A DNA stretch of 64,000 nucleotides from Vibrio campbellii CAIM 519 = NBRC 15631 = ATCC 25920 (lineage in GTDB: Bacteria > Pseudomonadota > Gammaproteobacteria > Enterobacterales > Vibrionaceae), in assembly GCF_002163755.1 (NCBI RefSeq), contig NZ_CP015863.1:1612001-1676000 (forward strand), in the 5' to 3' direction. The translations under genes were made by a program, and so were the position numbers. The notes under the pieces were generated by a model. That model ran no database searches. It saw only the letters and a program-made list of their open reading frames with translations, and was not told the origin of the DNA. This document shows positions 54,085-63,917 of this stretch, piece after piece (position 1 is the first letter of the stretch; every line of letters begins with the position of its first letter).

Positions 54085-55536
54085 ATGTCTACTCAATCCC
54101 ATATTAGTACAAACCAACAATACAACGCTTTTTCAGTAATGGTCGTTGATGATGAACTCGGTATGCAAGCCATCCTTAAAAAGGCTCTGGGCAAACTGTT
54201 TTCGCAAGTCGATACAGCGGGCAGCATTGAAGAAGCGGAAGAGCTACGTAACTCACGCCACTATGATTTGATTCTGTTGGATATCAACTTGCCGGGGCGT
54301 TCAGGGATTGAATGGGAAGAGGCGTTTGAAGATGACGACAAACGCGCGGATGTCATCTTTATGACCGGCTACGCGGATTTGGAAATTGCGATTCGAGCAC
54401 TACAGCTTGGCGCGTCGGATTTTATCCTCAAGCCGTTTAATCTAGAGCAGATGCTGAAAGCAGTCTGCCGCTGTATGGATCGCCGTCTGAACGAGCGCAT
54501 GCAATACGCGATGAAGCGAGACTATCAGCGTCACAACACCTCAGAGATTATTGGTGGTTCGGAAAAAACTCGTCAGCTCAAACAGTTGATCACTCAATTT
54601 GCACCGTCTCGCGCATCTGTCCTAGTGGAAGGCGAGTCGGGCACCGGTAAAGAGTTAGTAGCGAGAGGCATTCACCAAGCAAGCGGTCGAACAGGTCCAT
54701 TCGTCCCACTTAACTGTGGCGCGATTGCACCAGAGCTTTTGGAGAGTGAGCTATTCGGTCACACCTCGGGGGCTTTTACAGGCGCTAAGAAATCTCGCGA
54801 AGGTCTTTTCCGCGTAGCCAATGGCGGCACATTGTTCCTTGATGAAATCGGTGAGATGCCTTTATCCATGCAAGCATCACTGCTGCGTGTATTAGAGCAG
54901 CGCACCATTCGTCCGGTAGGTTCTGAGCGTGAAATCAGTATTGATGTTCGTATTGTCGCGGCGACCAACCGCAACCTCCAAGAAGAGGTCAACAAAGGTA
55001 ACTTCCGTAGCGACCTTTACTACCGTTTGAACGTGTTGAAGATCGAAGTTTCCCCTCTGCGTGAGCGTAAAACTGACTTGTTTGAACTGGTTCCATACTT
55101 TAGCAATATGCTGACCAGTGAACTGGGTATGCAAGCACCGAAGTGGGCCCATGAAGATATGGAAGCCATGAGTGAATACGATTGGCCGGGCAACATTCGT
55201 GAGCTTAAAAACCTCATTGAACGTTGCATTCTGCTAGGCAAACCGCCGGCGCATCACTGGCGTGAACTCAATGGCGGCCATGCTTTACCTAATGTTTCCA
55301 TTACCGTATCACACAGTGAAGAATTACCAACCTTCAAAGAGGGTAAAGAGTTTTCCGGTGAAGGCTACCCAAACACTTGGACATTAAAAGAAGTGGAAAA
55401 AGCGCATATCCAACAATTGGTTAATTTGCACGAAGGCAACAAGTCGGCGGCGGCTCGAGATTTAGGAGTGGCACGAAAAACGCTAGAGCGCAAATACAAA
55501 GAGTGGGATTCTGAGGACGAGGATTATGCCGAGTAG
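54085..55536 (+). CDS. Sigma-54-dependent NtrC-family response regulator
   Basis: 483 residues: receiver 15-130 (VMVVDDE, Asp66 in LILLDINLPGRSG, Lys in ILKPF), AAA+ domain about 155-385 (Walker A GESGTGKE 183-190, GAFTGA 229-234, Walker B GGTLFLDEIGEM) and a C-terminal Fis-type helix-turn-helix (GNKSAAARDLGVARKTLERKYK). It is not LuxO: the linker and partner kinase differ. It overlaps its kinase gene by 11 nt. Position divergent from tupA suggests, but does not prove, control of the tungstate operon. Confidence 0.92.
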   Translation: MSTQSHISTNQQYNAFSVMVVDDELGMQAILKKALGKLFSQVDTAGSIEEAEELRNSRHYDLILLDINLPGRSGIEWEEAFEDDDKRADVIFMTGYADLEIAIRALQLGASDFILKPFNLEQMLKAVCRCMDRRLNERMQYAMKRDYQRHNTSEIIGGSEKTRQLKQLITQFAPSRASVLVEGESGTGKELVARGIHQASGRTGPFVPLNCGAIAPELLESELFGHTSGAFTGAKKSREGLFRVANGGTLFLDEIGEMPLSMQASLLRVLEQRTIRPVGSEREISIDVRIVAATNRNLQEEVNKGNFRSDLYYRLNVLKIEVSPLRERKTDLFELVPYFSNMLTSELGMQAPKWAHEDMEAMSEYDWPGNIRELKNLIERCILLGKPPAHHWRELNGGHALPNVSITVSHSEELPTFKEGKEFSGEGYPNTWTLKEVEKAHIQQLVNLHEGNKSAAARDLGVARKTLERKYKEWDSEDEDYAE

Positions 55537-57568
55537 CAGTTGGCAGCAACACAAAGGATTGTCTAAATGGACGTATCGATTCAAAACCATGGTGCGTTAT
55601 CGACTGTTGATTTTGACATCTGTGCCAATTTTTCTAACGCTGATAGCCCTTATCGGCATTACGATCTATTGGTCGATTCACTATACGTGGCAAAACGCGT
55701 TGTTAGACGTATCGGAGCGTTTAGGTGTTGCGAATAACAGCATTACGCTGCTGCAACAAAAGCAGGCTAACTACGTCAAATCGTTCGCGGACTCTTATGA
55801 CTTCCGTACCCGAGTGAATCAAAATGTCCCACAAGCGGAGTTGCAAAAGTGGGTGACGGCGCAGAAAAAACGCTACGGTTTGGACTTTTTGTCCTTCCAA
55901 AGTGTTAACTCGATGGAAAACAAATTCCGCTTTATGGATTTAACTAAGCGCGAGTCTTTCTTCGATGTTCTGGACAAAAAAGAGCTGGAAAAGCTAGACC
56001 CCGAACTCGCCAAGCGTGCTGAAGTACCAATTCTAAAAAATGGTGGAGTGGAAGCACGCGGCTTGGTGAGTCGAACTGTGATCCCAGTTTGCAGCCAACA
56101 GAACGACTTAATTGGCTTCTTAGATGGCGGTTTGCTGCTTAACAACAGCACGGTATTGGTCGATCAAATTCGTGATCTTATCTATTTGAGTGATAACGAC
56201 ACCCTCCGCCCCGTGGGGACTTTGACGTTATTCTTGGATGACCTTCGTGTTAGTACTAACGTTCCCTTAGACAGTGACCAACGTTTAGGTCGCGCTATCG
56301 GTACGAGAGTGAGTTCTGAGGTATACAACAAGGTGTTGGCGGAAGGTGAGCAATGGATCGACCGCGCGTTTGTTTACGATGCTTGGTACATCACCGCTTA
56401 TCAACCAATCAAAGACCAGTACAATAATGTCATCGGGATGCTCTACACCGGTTACTTGATGTGGCCATTCGTCACAGTGTATATGACCAATATCGTCGAG
56501 ATAAGCTTAATCACTTTAATGCTGCTCTTAGTTTCTGGTGTGATGGTGTATCGCGGCTCGCGAGACTTATTCCGTCCAATTGAACGCATCCATAAAGTCG
56601 TGAAATTAGTCCAGTTGGGCAAAGAAAAACGTATTGGTCCTCTCGGACTCGACGAACATCATGAGCTGGCTCAATTGGCTCGTCAGTTCGATAATATGCT
56701 CGATGCTTTGGAAGATCGTAAAGTCGAACTTAAGAGCTCAGCCATGCAACTAGAAGGCAAAGTTCAACAACGCACGGCGAGTTTGAAAGATAAGACCGAA
56801 CAACTCGAACTTCATATTCAATTGCTCAACCAAACCCGTGACAAGCTTGTGGTCAACGAAAAACTTGCTGCATTGGGTGAGTTAACCGCGGGTATCGCGC
56901 ACGAGATTAACAACCCAACCGCAGTGATTCTGGGTAACGTTGAATTGATTCAGTTTGAGCTAGGTGAAGAAGCAAGCCGCGTTCAGGAAGAAATAGATGC
57001 CATCCACGCTCAGATCGACCGCATTCGTAATATCACGCGCAGCTTACTGCAATACAGCCGTCAGGGCGGTGTACAAGACGAAACTACGTGGCAGCACGTG
57101 AATCCAATCATTGACGAGAGCATCACGCTGGTTAAAACCGGCACTAAAAAGCGCGACATCGAGTTTGTCACCGATCTACAGGCCCATACTTCGGTTGAGA
57201 TCAATCGCCACCACTTGCTGCAGATTTTGGTGAACTTGCAGATGAATGGCATTCACGCGATGGACGACAAAGGCAAGCTAACCGTTGTGAGTGAAGATTG
57301 GATTGAAGACGGCGAATTGAAAGGTGCTGCGATTCATGTCACTGACGAAGGTTGTGGTATTAAGCCAGAAAACTTAAGCCGTATCTTCTCTCCGTTTTAT
57401 ACCACCAAACGCGACGGTACCGGGCTAGGGCTTTCGGTTTCTCAAAGTATTCTTAGTCAAACCGGCGGCGAGCTAAAAGCCGAATCGGAATGGGGCAAAG
57501 GCAGTACGTTTAGTATCTACCTGCCAAAGAAAGCCGAGCTTCTGCTTGAGGTGATGAATATTGCTTAA
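55526..57568 (+). CDS. Membrane sensor histidine kinase, partner of the sigma-54 regulator
   Basis: 680 residues: membrane segment near 28-50 (LILTSVPIFLTLIALIGITIYWSI), a Cache-like periplasmic domain (about 55-310, with FLSFQSVNSMENKFRFMDL and DAWYITAYQPIKDQYNNVIGMLYTG), second membrane segment near 320-345, HAMP, coiled coil, HisKA (GELTAGIAHEINNPTAVILGN) and HATPase (NLQMNGIHAM, DEGCGIKPENLSRIFSPFYTTK, GTGLGLSV). It resembles DctB-type kinases that sense small organic ligands. Coupled to the regulator by an 11-nt overlap and followed by a terminator. Confidence 0.9.
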   Translation: MPSSSWQQHKGLSKWTYRFKTMVRYRLLILTSVPIFLTLIALIGITIYWSIHYTWQNALLDVSERLGVANNSITLLQQKQANYVKSFADSYDFRTRVNQNVPQAELQKWVTAQKKRYGLDFLSFQSVNSMENKFRFMDLTKRESFFDVLDKKELEKLDPELAKRAEVPILKNGGVEARGLVSRTVIPVCSQQNDLIGFLDGGLLLNNSTVLVDQIRDLIYLSDNDTLRPVGTLTLFLDDLRVSTNVPLDSDQRLGRAIGTRVSSEVYNKVLAEGEQWIDRAFVYDAWYITAYQPIKDQYNNVIGMLYTGYLMWPFVTVYMTNIVEISLITLMLLLVSGVMVYRGSRDLFRPIERIHKVVKLVQLGKEKRIGPLGLDEHHELAQLARQFDNMLDALEDRKVELKSSAMQLEGKVQQRTASLKDKTEQLELHIQLLNQTRDKLVVNEKLAALGELTAGIAHEINNPTAVILGNVELIQFELGEEASRVQEEIDAIHAQIDRIRNITRSLLQYSRQGGVQDETTWQHVNPIIDESITLVKTGTKKRDIEFVTDLQAHTSVEINRHHLLQILVNLQMNGIHAMDDKGKLTVVSEDWIEDGELKGAAIHVTDEGCGIKPENLSRIFSPFYTTKRDGTGLGLSVSQSILSQTGGELKAESEWGKGSTFSIYLPKKAELLLEVMNIA

Positions 57569-57597
57569 CAGTTTTTATGATTAGCTAACGCAGAAAG

Positions 57598-57628
57598 AAA
57601 AGGGTCAGTGTAATCACTGACCCTTTTT
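57598..57628. terminator. Bidirectional intrinsic terminator
   Basis: AAAAGGGTCAGTG, TAAT loop, CACTGACCCTTTTT between convergent genes; A- and T-runs allow use from both sides. Confidence 0.93.
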
Positions 57629-57667
57629 GTATCTGTCCTTCTATAAACGCGAGAGGAATACGTTGAA

Positions 57668-58546
57668 TTACCCCGTATGCACTGCAATCTTCGGTGGATT
57701 GATGCCATGCTTCTTGAACTCTTTCATTACACGCAGAGTAATGTCGGTTTCAAACAGCTTCTCGTACGCGGTATCTACCACATAAGCTTTACACGTTAGC
57801 TGAATCGCCAAATAGTTATCAGTAATAGTCTGCTTCACAAGCACCGTTACTGGCTTAGGTAGGTGGATATAACGGCTTGAAGACGCCGCTTCCTGAATCA
57901 AGTCACGCGCTAACGTAATGTCTTCATTCATACCCACATAGAACGGAATCACTACCTGCATATCCAGCGCACCATAGTTACCGCTGACCACAACTTCACT
58001 TAAGAACTTGTTGTTTGGAATCGTAATGATGTCATCGGTTAGGGTACGCATACGCACAGAGCGCAAACCAATCGCAATGATATCGCCGTAGTTACCTTCG
58101 AACGTGACGCGGTCACCAACTTGGAACGGACGGTCAACCATAACGGTCATACCCGCGATGAAGGATGCGGCTAGGTCTTTCAAGGCGAAACCAACCGAAA
58201 CCGCTAACGTACCACCAATCAAAGCAAGGATTTGATCGTTAATACGGAAGCTCATCATAAACACGACAGAGCCAGCGGTTAAGTAGATAAAGAACTGTAA
58301 GAAAGACTGAAGCTTTTGCAGCACCATGCGGTATTGCACGAACTGGCTGCCGATGCTTTCTACCATCGAGTTCATGAACTTAAGCAATAGCCACGTTGAG
58401 GCAATCACAATGATGGAGAAGAACACGCCGCTCCAACGAATTAGGCTAGCGATTTGCGAAATATTATCCACACTTGCGATCTCTTCGGTCGCCAATGCAG
58501 AGGTGTTAAGTAGCGATAACGCTAATACGGTGAGTAATCTTTTCAT
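57668..58546 (-). CDS. MscS-family mechanosensitive channel
   Basis: 292 residues: signal-like N-terminus (LLTVLALSLLNTSALATEE), three membrane segments, the pore helix region GGTLAVSVGFALKDLAASFIAGMTVMVDRPFQVGDRV typical of MscS, and a C-terminal beta/alpha vestibule (TIPNNKFLSEVVVSGNYGA). It should open on membrane tension to release solutes. ATG 58546 starts 2 nt after the stop of the upstream ATPase-like gene, so the two are translated together. Confidence 0.9.
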   Translation of the reverse strand: MKRLLTVLALSLLNTSALATEEIASVDNISQIASLIRWSGVFFSIIVIASTWLLLKFMNSMVESIGSQFVQYRMVLQKLQSFLQFFIYLTAGSVVFMMSFRINDQILALIGGTLAVSVGFALKDLAASFIAGMTVMVDRPFQVGDRVTFEGNYGDIIAIGLRSVRMRTLTDDIITIPNNKFLSEVVVSGNYGALDMQVVIPFYVGMNEDITLARDLIQEAASSSRYIHLPKPVTVLVKQTITDNYLAIQLTCKAYVVDTAYEKLFETDITLRVMKEFKKHGINPPKIAVHTG

Positions 58547-58548
58547 CG

Positions 58549-60894
58549 TTATTTCACCAATAAATGTTGACGGTCGAGAACGTTGGTAATGTGACGGAAC
58601 CAGTGGTCCGACACGCGCGCTTTGTCTTCGCTCCATTCGATAAAGCCACGGCTTTGGAAATAGCGTAGGGTACCAATCACTTCTGCAATACTAAGTTGAG
58701 TACATTCTGACAGTTCTTCTGGAGACGCGACCTCAAGCTGAACAATCGAGCGTAAAACTGCCAGCATTGGTTTTGGCATTTTCTCTAGCTCTTGAGATTC
58801 TGGCGCGTGGAACAATCTAACCACGACTTGTTGCGTCTCTTTGTTCTGGCGCAAAGAAAGACGAAAGAAGCGCAATGCAACGGTAGGATTTCCATCTGAG
58901 TAATGCCATAAGATACGGTAGAAACCTTGTTTGGCACGCTCTTCTTCAGTGATGTCCTCTTGGTCCCATTGCTTAGGCACCACAAGGCCATCAAAGGTTA
59001 CGGGGTTTTCAATCTCTTGATTGATGCGCGTATCAAACAAAGCAGACAACTGTTTCTCATTCCATCGTGGCATAAACACAACCCAATCAAACAATAAGCG
59101 CTCGCCACGAGCACGGTCTACAAAGCGCCAACTTGCTTTTTCAATCGCCATCACAACGCGGTGGTTCCGCCTCGAACGACGCAATAGATTGGTTAATTTA
59201 ATCAAGCCCCCAAGGCCGCCCACCATTGGTTTAACCAAGCGCTGCGCGTTATCAACGGCAATAAGATAAGAGGTGTCGCTTTTACGCAAGGCAGAGAGCA
59301 CCTGAATTTCAGATACTTCCCCCTCTAAGCCAATTTGCAAAGCAAGTTCTTGTAGCAATTCACTGTAACCTGAATAGGGGCAGTTGATATAAATTGGCTT
59401 GGCATTTTTTACTTTACTTAATATTGTGCGGAGGAAGGTTGTGGTACCCACACCACGCTCGCCAGACAGCACACAAACAGCGGGACTGTCTGTCAGAAGG
59501 TGTTTAGACAATAGCTTGATTTCTTCACCAGCGTATTCGACCACCTCACTCTCTTCGCTACCGGGTAAAATGTACTGAAACGCTTGCTCGCCTTTTATCC
59601 TGGCTAGATTAGTATCACCGCCTTTATTACCCGTTTGCTTGGCGAATTCGATACGGAACAAGTATGCTAACGCTTGACTAAACATGGTGTAGTTAGACAG
59701 CATTGCTACGACACGGTGTTTGAAGTTATGCAGCATTATCCAGACTGCGCAAATCGCAGTCCCAATGATGCTGAGTAAAAAAGTGTCCTTACGTCGCAGT
59801 GACCAGTTCACCCACACAGGACGATCGGAAAGTTTCTCGGCGGCTTCAAATACCTTTTTACGCCACATACGCAACACCGAAAGTGTTACCAATACGAACC
59901 AGAAGAAAACCGCGCTGCAGATCCAAGAATAAATGGTACCTTTGCCTAAGGTGCGAATCGAGATTTGAAGAATGACCCCGGCGACGATCGCGCTCCACAC
60001 GTAACGTCGAATAGTCGACAAACGCAGGGCAATCACTTCCTTGCTGGTACTTCGGCTATTACGATAAGCAAACTCGAGGAGAAAGCTAATCGCAATTGAG
60101 CCCCCGAGCACCCACCAAGTGAAGATTTCTAAAATGGTCAAATGCTGTAAGCTTGGGATTTGTGATAATACTCTGAGAGAAAGCGTTATCGCAATCAACC
60201 AAGCGATGGCACGATGCGCACGGCTGATGTACCAAATTAAACGAACCCAAATCGGTGGCTTAGCGACATTATCCAGTTGAGTTTCGCGAAATAGAGTTAT
60301 GATCCGCTTGCTGTTGGCTAACCACCAAAATAAGCCCAAGTATATGAACAGCACTTTGGTTCCAGCCCAAATGACCGGAATTGGTGAAATCATAATTTCT
60401 TTGATCAGTGACTTAAAAGCGCGAATCTGAAAGAACAGCAGGTACTCTACGTTGAGCTGAGTTTGACGCCATTCTTGTTTGAACTGCGTAACGCCATAAG
60501 GACCAAAGCTGGTCATTTTATCGTGAGTGATCGGGTCGGTTACTTCGAGTAAACGCTCTTTACTTTGACTCAAGTTGTTCAGCGTTAGGTAACTTGATTG
60601 CGTTTCAAACCATTCATTGTCCTCACCGGACTTACGGTAAGCCTTCAAATGCTGATCAAAAACAAGGGTCTGTTTACGCTGCTCGCTTATTACAGCATTG
60701 AGCAGTTGGTTAACCTTACGTTTGTCTTGGTCAGACATGAACAAAGGCTCTGGTAGCTTATTGATTTCTTCAGTGATTTCTGTCGCAACAGGCAGTATTT
60801 TTGGCTCAGGTTGGAAATCATATTCCCATTCAGCGAAAGCGGGGTGAGAAAGTGCGAGTCCAAATAGCATTAAAATGCGCACCATGAGATTCAT
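58549..60894 (-). CDS. Membrane protein with degenerate P-loop NTPase domain, partner of MscS
   Basis: 781 residues: signal peptide (ILMLFGLALSHPAFA), a periplasmic helical region (about 20-170), several membrane segments between about 170 and 410, then a cytoplasmic NTPase-like domain. The P-loop reads GERGVGTTTF (478-487) with Thr484 where Lys is expected; the Walker B position reads YLIAVDNAQRL, lacking the catalytic Glu. A winged-helix-like region ends the protein (ASPEELSECTQLSIAEVIGTLRYFQSRGFIEW). Overall it looks like an AAA/STAND-type switch that has lost catalysis and is dedicated to the MscS channel encoded 2 nt downstream. No named family recognised. Confidence 0.8.
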   Translation of the reverse strand: MNLMVRILMLFGLALSHPAFAEWEYDFQPEPKILPVATEITEEINKLPEPLFMSDQDKRKVNQLLNAVISEQRKQTLVFDQHLKAYRKSGEDNEWFETQSSYLTLNNLSQSKERLLEVTDPITHDKMTSFGPYGVTQFKQEWRQTQLNVEYLLFFQIRAFKSLIKEIMISPIPVIWAGTKVLFIYLGLFWWLANSKRIITLFRETQLDNVAKPPIWVRLIWYISRAHRAIAWLIAITLSLRVLSQIPSLQHLTILEIFTWWVLGGSIAISFLLEFAYRNSRSTSKEVIALRLSTIRRYVWSAIVAGVILQISIRTLGKGTIYSWICSAVFFWFVLVTLSVLRMWRKKVFEAAEKLSDRPVWVNWSLRRKDTFLLSIIGTAICAVWIMLHNFKHRVVAMLSNYTMFSQALAYLFRIEFAKQTGNKGGDTNLARIKGEQAFQYILPGSEESEVVEYAGEEIKLLSKHLLTDSPAVCVLSGERGVGTTTFLRTILSKVKNAKPIYINCPYSGYSELLQELALQIGLEGEVSEIQVLSALRKSDTSYLIAVDNAQRLVKPMVGGLGGLIKLTNLLRRSRRNHRVVMAIEKASWRFVDRARGERLLFDWVVFMPRWNEKQLSALFDTRINQEIENPVTFDGLVVPKQWDQEDITEEERAKQGFYRILWHYSDGNPTVALRFFRLSLRQNKETQQVVVRLFHAPESQELEKMPKPMLAVLRSIVQLEVASPEELSECTQLSIAEVIGTLRYFQSRGFIEWSEDKARVSDHWFRHITNVLDRQHLLVK

Positions 60895-61211
60895 AAAATT
60901 CTCTTAAAACTTAGAAGGTTAGAGAAAGTGTAGTCGCTCTGTCGTGATATGCGAATTTTAACGCTCCGTTATGCGCCGTACCATGATTTCGTAGTCATCA
61001 TGATTTCTTTTGAAAATTATTCAATATCTTAGTGACTTGGGTAAACCTGTCATTTGAATGAGTGAGGTTTATCTTTACCTAATCAAGTCAATTACCCTAT
61101 TAAGCGTTGCTTTTCTCACTAATTAATAAAAACAAAACTTGAAGTGTGTTGCCTTAAGCAGTAACGTTGCGCGGTTTTTCCTAATAAACTTAAATTGCTA
61201 AGGTAAAGGTT
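60895..61211. promoter_or_regulatory. 317-nt divergent intergenic region
   Basis: AT-rich spacer between the P-loop membrane protein gene and ybiT. A short inverted repeat CATGAT / ATCATG (60982-61002) is the only structure noticed; no small gene. Confidence 0.35.
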
Positions 61212-62804
61212 TTGATTTCCACAGCGAATATTACTCAACAATTTGGCGCTAAGCCGCTATTTGAAAACATCTCAGTTAAGTTCGGCGAAGGTAACCGCTA
61301 CGGCTTAATCGGGGCTAACGGTTGTGGTAAATCAACCTTTATGAAAATCCTGAGTGGTGAGCTTGAACAAACAAGCGGTAACGTAAGCTACGATCCAAAC
61401 GAGCGCGTTGCAAAACTGAACCAGGACCAGTTCGCGTACGAAGAATTCACTGTAATCGATACAGTAATCATGGGTCATAAAGAGCTATGGGAAGTGAAGC
61501 AAGAGCGTGACCGCATCTACTCACTTGCTGAAATGAGCGAAGAAGACGGCATGAAAGTGGCTGACCTAGAAGTTCAGTTCGCGGAAATGGACGGTTACAT
61601 GGCAGAAGCAAAAGCGGGTGAGCTTCTTCTTGCTGTAGGTATTCCAATGGAGCAACACTTCGGTCTAATGAGTGAAGTTGCACCGGGTTGGAAACTTCGT
61701 GTGCTTCTAGCGCAGGTTCTATTCGCAGACCCTGACGTTATGCTGCTTGACGAACCTACCAACAACTTGGACATGGACACTATCCGTTGGTTGGAAGACA
61801 CGCTAAACGCGCGTAACTGCACAATGATCATCATTTCGCACGACCGTCACTTCCTAAACTCAGTATGTACGCACATGGCTGACTTGGATTACGGTGAGCT
61901 ACGTGTTTACCCAGGTAACTACGATGAGTACATGACTGCTGCTTCTCAAGCTCGCGAACGTCTATTAAACGACAACGCGAAGAAGAAAGCACAAATCGCT
62001 GAGCTACAAACGTTCGTTGCACGTTTCTCTGCAAACGCATCGAAAGCAAAACAAGCGACATCTCGTGCTAAGCAAATCGACAAGATCAAACTGGACGAAG
62101 TGAAAGCGTCTAGCCGTCAAAACCCATTCATTCGTTTTGAACAGTCTAAAGAGCTATTCCGTAACGCTCTGATTGTTGAAAACCTAAGCCAAGGTTTTGA
62201 AGACGACTTATTTGCTAACTTCAATGCAATTTTTGAAGTCGGTGAGCGCGTTGCAATCATCGGTGAGAACGGTGTGGGTAAAACAACTCTACTGAACACA
62301 CTTGCTGGTGTACTAGAACCACGTACTGGTGAGTTCAAATGGTCTGAGAACGCGAACATCGGTTACTACGCGCAAGACCACGCACACGACTTCGAAGAAG
62401 ATCTAAACCTAACTGATTGGATGGGTCAATGGCGCCAAGAAGGCGATGACGAGCAAGTGGTTCGCAGTTTCCTAGGTCGTATGCTGTTTGGTCAAGATGA
62501 CATTAAGAAGTCAGTAAAAGTACTGTCTGGTGGTGAGCAAGGTCGTATGCTGCTTGGTAAGCTAATGATGCACAAACCAAACATGCTGCTAATGGACGAA
62601 CCAACCAACCACATGGATATGGAATCGATCGAATCATTGAACACGGCACTAGAGCAGTACAAAGGCACATTGTTCTTCGTATCGCACGACCGTGTATTCG
62701 TAGACTCACTAGCAACACGTATCATCGAAATCCGCGATGGTAAAATCACAGACTTTAAAGGTACTTACTCTGAGTTCCTAAAATCTCGTGGTATCGAAGG
62801 TTAA
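61212..62804 (+). CDS. ybiT: ABC-F ATPase YbiT-like
   Basis: 530 residues with two ABC domains and no membrane segments: first Walker [10 protein letters not shown] (34-42), Walker [13 protein letters not shown]; the linker arm ([41 protein letters not shown], about 245-290); second Walker [10 protein letters not shown], signature [10 protein letters not shown] and Walker [16 protein letters not shown] proteins bind the ribosomal E site and relieve stalled translation. The start is TTG with AAAGG 3-8 nt upstream; family members begin at this residue. Codon use is highly biased. Confidence 0.92.
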   Translation: MISTANITQQFGAKPLFENISVKFGEGNRYGLIGANGCGKSTFMKILSGELEQTSGNVSYDPNERVAKLNQDQFAYEEFTVIDTVIMGHKELWEVKQERDRIYSLAEMSEEDGMKVADLEVQFAEMDGYMAEAKAGELLLAVGIPMEQHFGLMSEVAPGWKLRVLLAQVLFADPDVMLLDEPTNNLDMDTIRWLEDTLNARNCTMIIISHDRHFLNSVCTHMADLDYGELRVYPGNYDEYMTAASQARERLLNDNAKKKAQIAELQTFVARFSANASKAKQATSRAKQIDKIKLDEVKASSRQNPFIRFEQSKELFRNALIVENLSQGFEDDLFANFNAIFEVGERVAIIGENGVGKTTLLNTLAGVLEPRTGEFKWSENANIGYYAQDHAHDFEEDLNLTDWMGQWRQEGDDEQVVRSFLGRMLFGQDDIKKSVKVLSGGEQGRMLLGKLMMHKPNMLLMDEPTNHMDMESIESLNTALEQYKGTLFFVSHDRVFVDSLATRIIEIRDGKITDFKGTYSEFLKSRGIEG

Positions 62805-62822
62805 TCCTTCTTCCGAATAAAG

Positions 62823-62851
62823 AAAAAGACCTCATCGTGAGGTCTTTTTTT
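62823..62851 (+). terminator. Intrinsic terminator after ybiT
   Basis: AAAAAGACCTCA, 3-base loop, TGAGGTCTTTTTTT. Confidence 0.93.
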
Positions 62852-62900
62852 ATGTCTATTCATTGTGAGCTAATTCTTTGATAGCGCTAGGTTGTGGCGT

Positions 62901-63020
62901 TCAATCCTTAAATTGCCTCATTAGATAAACATAGATCCCAACGAGCCCGAAGGTAATGATCATCGAAACGATGATGCCGCTTGGGGTGAGTAGATAATTC
63001 CACAGCTGATCGTTGTTCAT
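62901..63020 (-). CDS. 39-residue single-pass membrane protein
   Basis: ATG 63020 is preceded by AAAGGATG at good spacing. The product has a short polar N-terminus (MNNDQLWNYLLTPSG), one hydrophobic helix (IIVSMIITFGLVGIYVYL) and a basic tail (MRQFKD). It resembles the tiny conserved membrane proteins common in Vibrio (possibly the group known as DUF3149). It lies 66 nt upstream of nothing on its own strand and downstream of fdhD on the same strand, so it may be in the fdhD transcript. Confidence 0.65.
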   Translation of the reverse strand: MNNDQLWNYLLTPSGIIVSMIITFGLVGIYVYLMRQFKD

Positions 63021-63086
63021 AGTTCACATCCTTTGTGAATCCACATGATAGTTTAGGTCTAACTCATCTGACGACTTAGTGAGAGG

Positions 63087-63917
63087 TTATTGATTCCCTT
63101 TCACGTCAAAATCAATCTTCTCTGCACCAGTAAAGACTTGGAAGCGTAAACCTTTCGCACGAGCGATGGTGGTGATACCAAACTTTTTCGCCAGATCCAA
63201 ACCCATTTGAGTTACGCCTGAACGAGAAAGCAAAACAGGGATACCCATCTGCGCCACTTTAATCACCATCTCTGATGTAAGGCGGCCCGTTGTGTAGAAA
63301 ATTTTATCTTCACCCGTTTCTTGGTTAAGCCACATTTCACCCGCTAGCGTATCAACGGCGTTGTGACGACCAACATCTTCCACAAAAGACAGTACTTCGT
63401 TGCCTTTACACACTGCACAACCATGAACAGCGCCGGCTTTTTTGTAGGTATCGTTGTAATGCGTCAACGCTTCAAGCGCCGCGTAGATTTCAGATTGCTT
63501 CAAAGGCACTTGTGGCACTTGGTAATCTTCAAGCTGCTTCATCACGTTGCCGTACATAGTGCCTTGACCACAGCCAGACGTCACCGTCTTCTTCTTCAGC
63601 GCGCCTTCTAAGTGCTCAGTATTTTCTTTGGTGATAACCGCAGCTGAGTGTGTTTCCCAGTCAATAATGACCGATTCAATCGCTTCAGGATAAGACAAGA
63701 AGCTCTGGTTCTTTAAATAACCCAACACAAGCGCTTCAGGGCGAGAGCCGAGCGTCATTAGCGTAACGACTTCCTTCCAGTTCAACATCACCGTAAGAGG
63801 GCGCTCACAGGCGATCTGCTTAGTCAGCTTTTCGCCGTATTCATCAAACACTTCTACTTCGATGGTCTGTAGGGGATTTTCACTGGTTTTAATAATGTTT
63901 GGTTTTACCACAGTCAT
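63087..63917 (-). CDS. fdhD: Formate dehydrogenase accessory sulfurtransferase FdhD
   Basis: 276 residues. The sulfur-carrying loop HGCAVCKGNEV holds Cys167 and Cys170 (the CxxC pair essential in E. coli FdhD), and an additional SGCGQG is at 115-120. C-terminal ARAKGLRFQVFTGAEKI matches the family. FdhD passes sulfur from IscS to the molybdenum/tungsten cofactor so that formate dehydrogenase becomes active. It fits functionally with the tup-mob-moeA operon 10 kb away. Confidence 0.93.
   Translation of the reverse strand: MTVVKPNIIKTSENPLQTIEVEVFDEYGEKLTKQIACERPLTVMLNWKEVVTLMTLGSRPEALVLGYLKNQSFLSYPEAIESVIIDWETHSAAVITKENTEHLEGALKKKTVTSGCGQGTMYGNVMKQLEDYQVPQVPLKQSEIYAALEALTHYNDTYKKAGAVHGCAVCKGNEVLSFVEDVGRHNAVDTLAGEMWLNQETGEDKIFYTTGRLTSEMVIKVAQMGIPVLLSRSGVTQMGLDLAKKFGITTIARAKGLRFQVFTGAEKIDFDVKGNQ

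Noticed and set aside
54085..55536. Identification of the second sigma-54 regulator as LuxO
   Set aside because: It is paired with a Cache-type histidine kinase instead of luxU, and lacks LuxO-like flanking genes or Qrr sRNA sequences.
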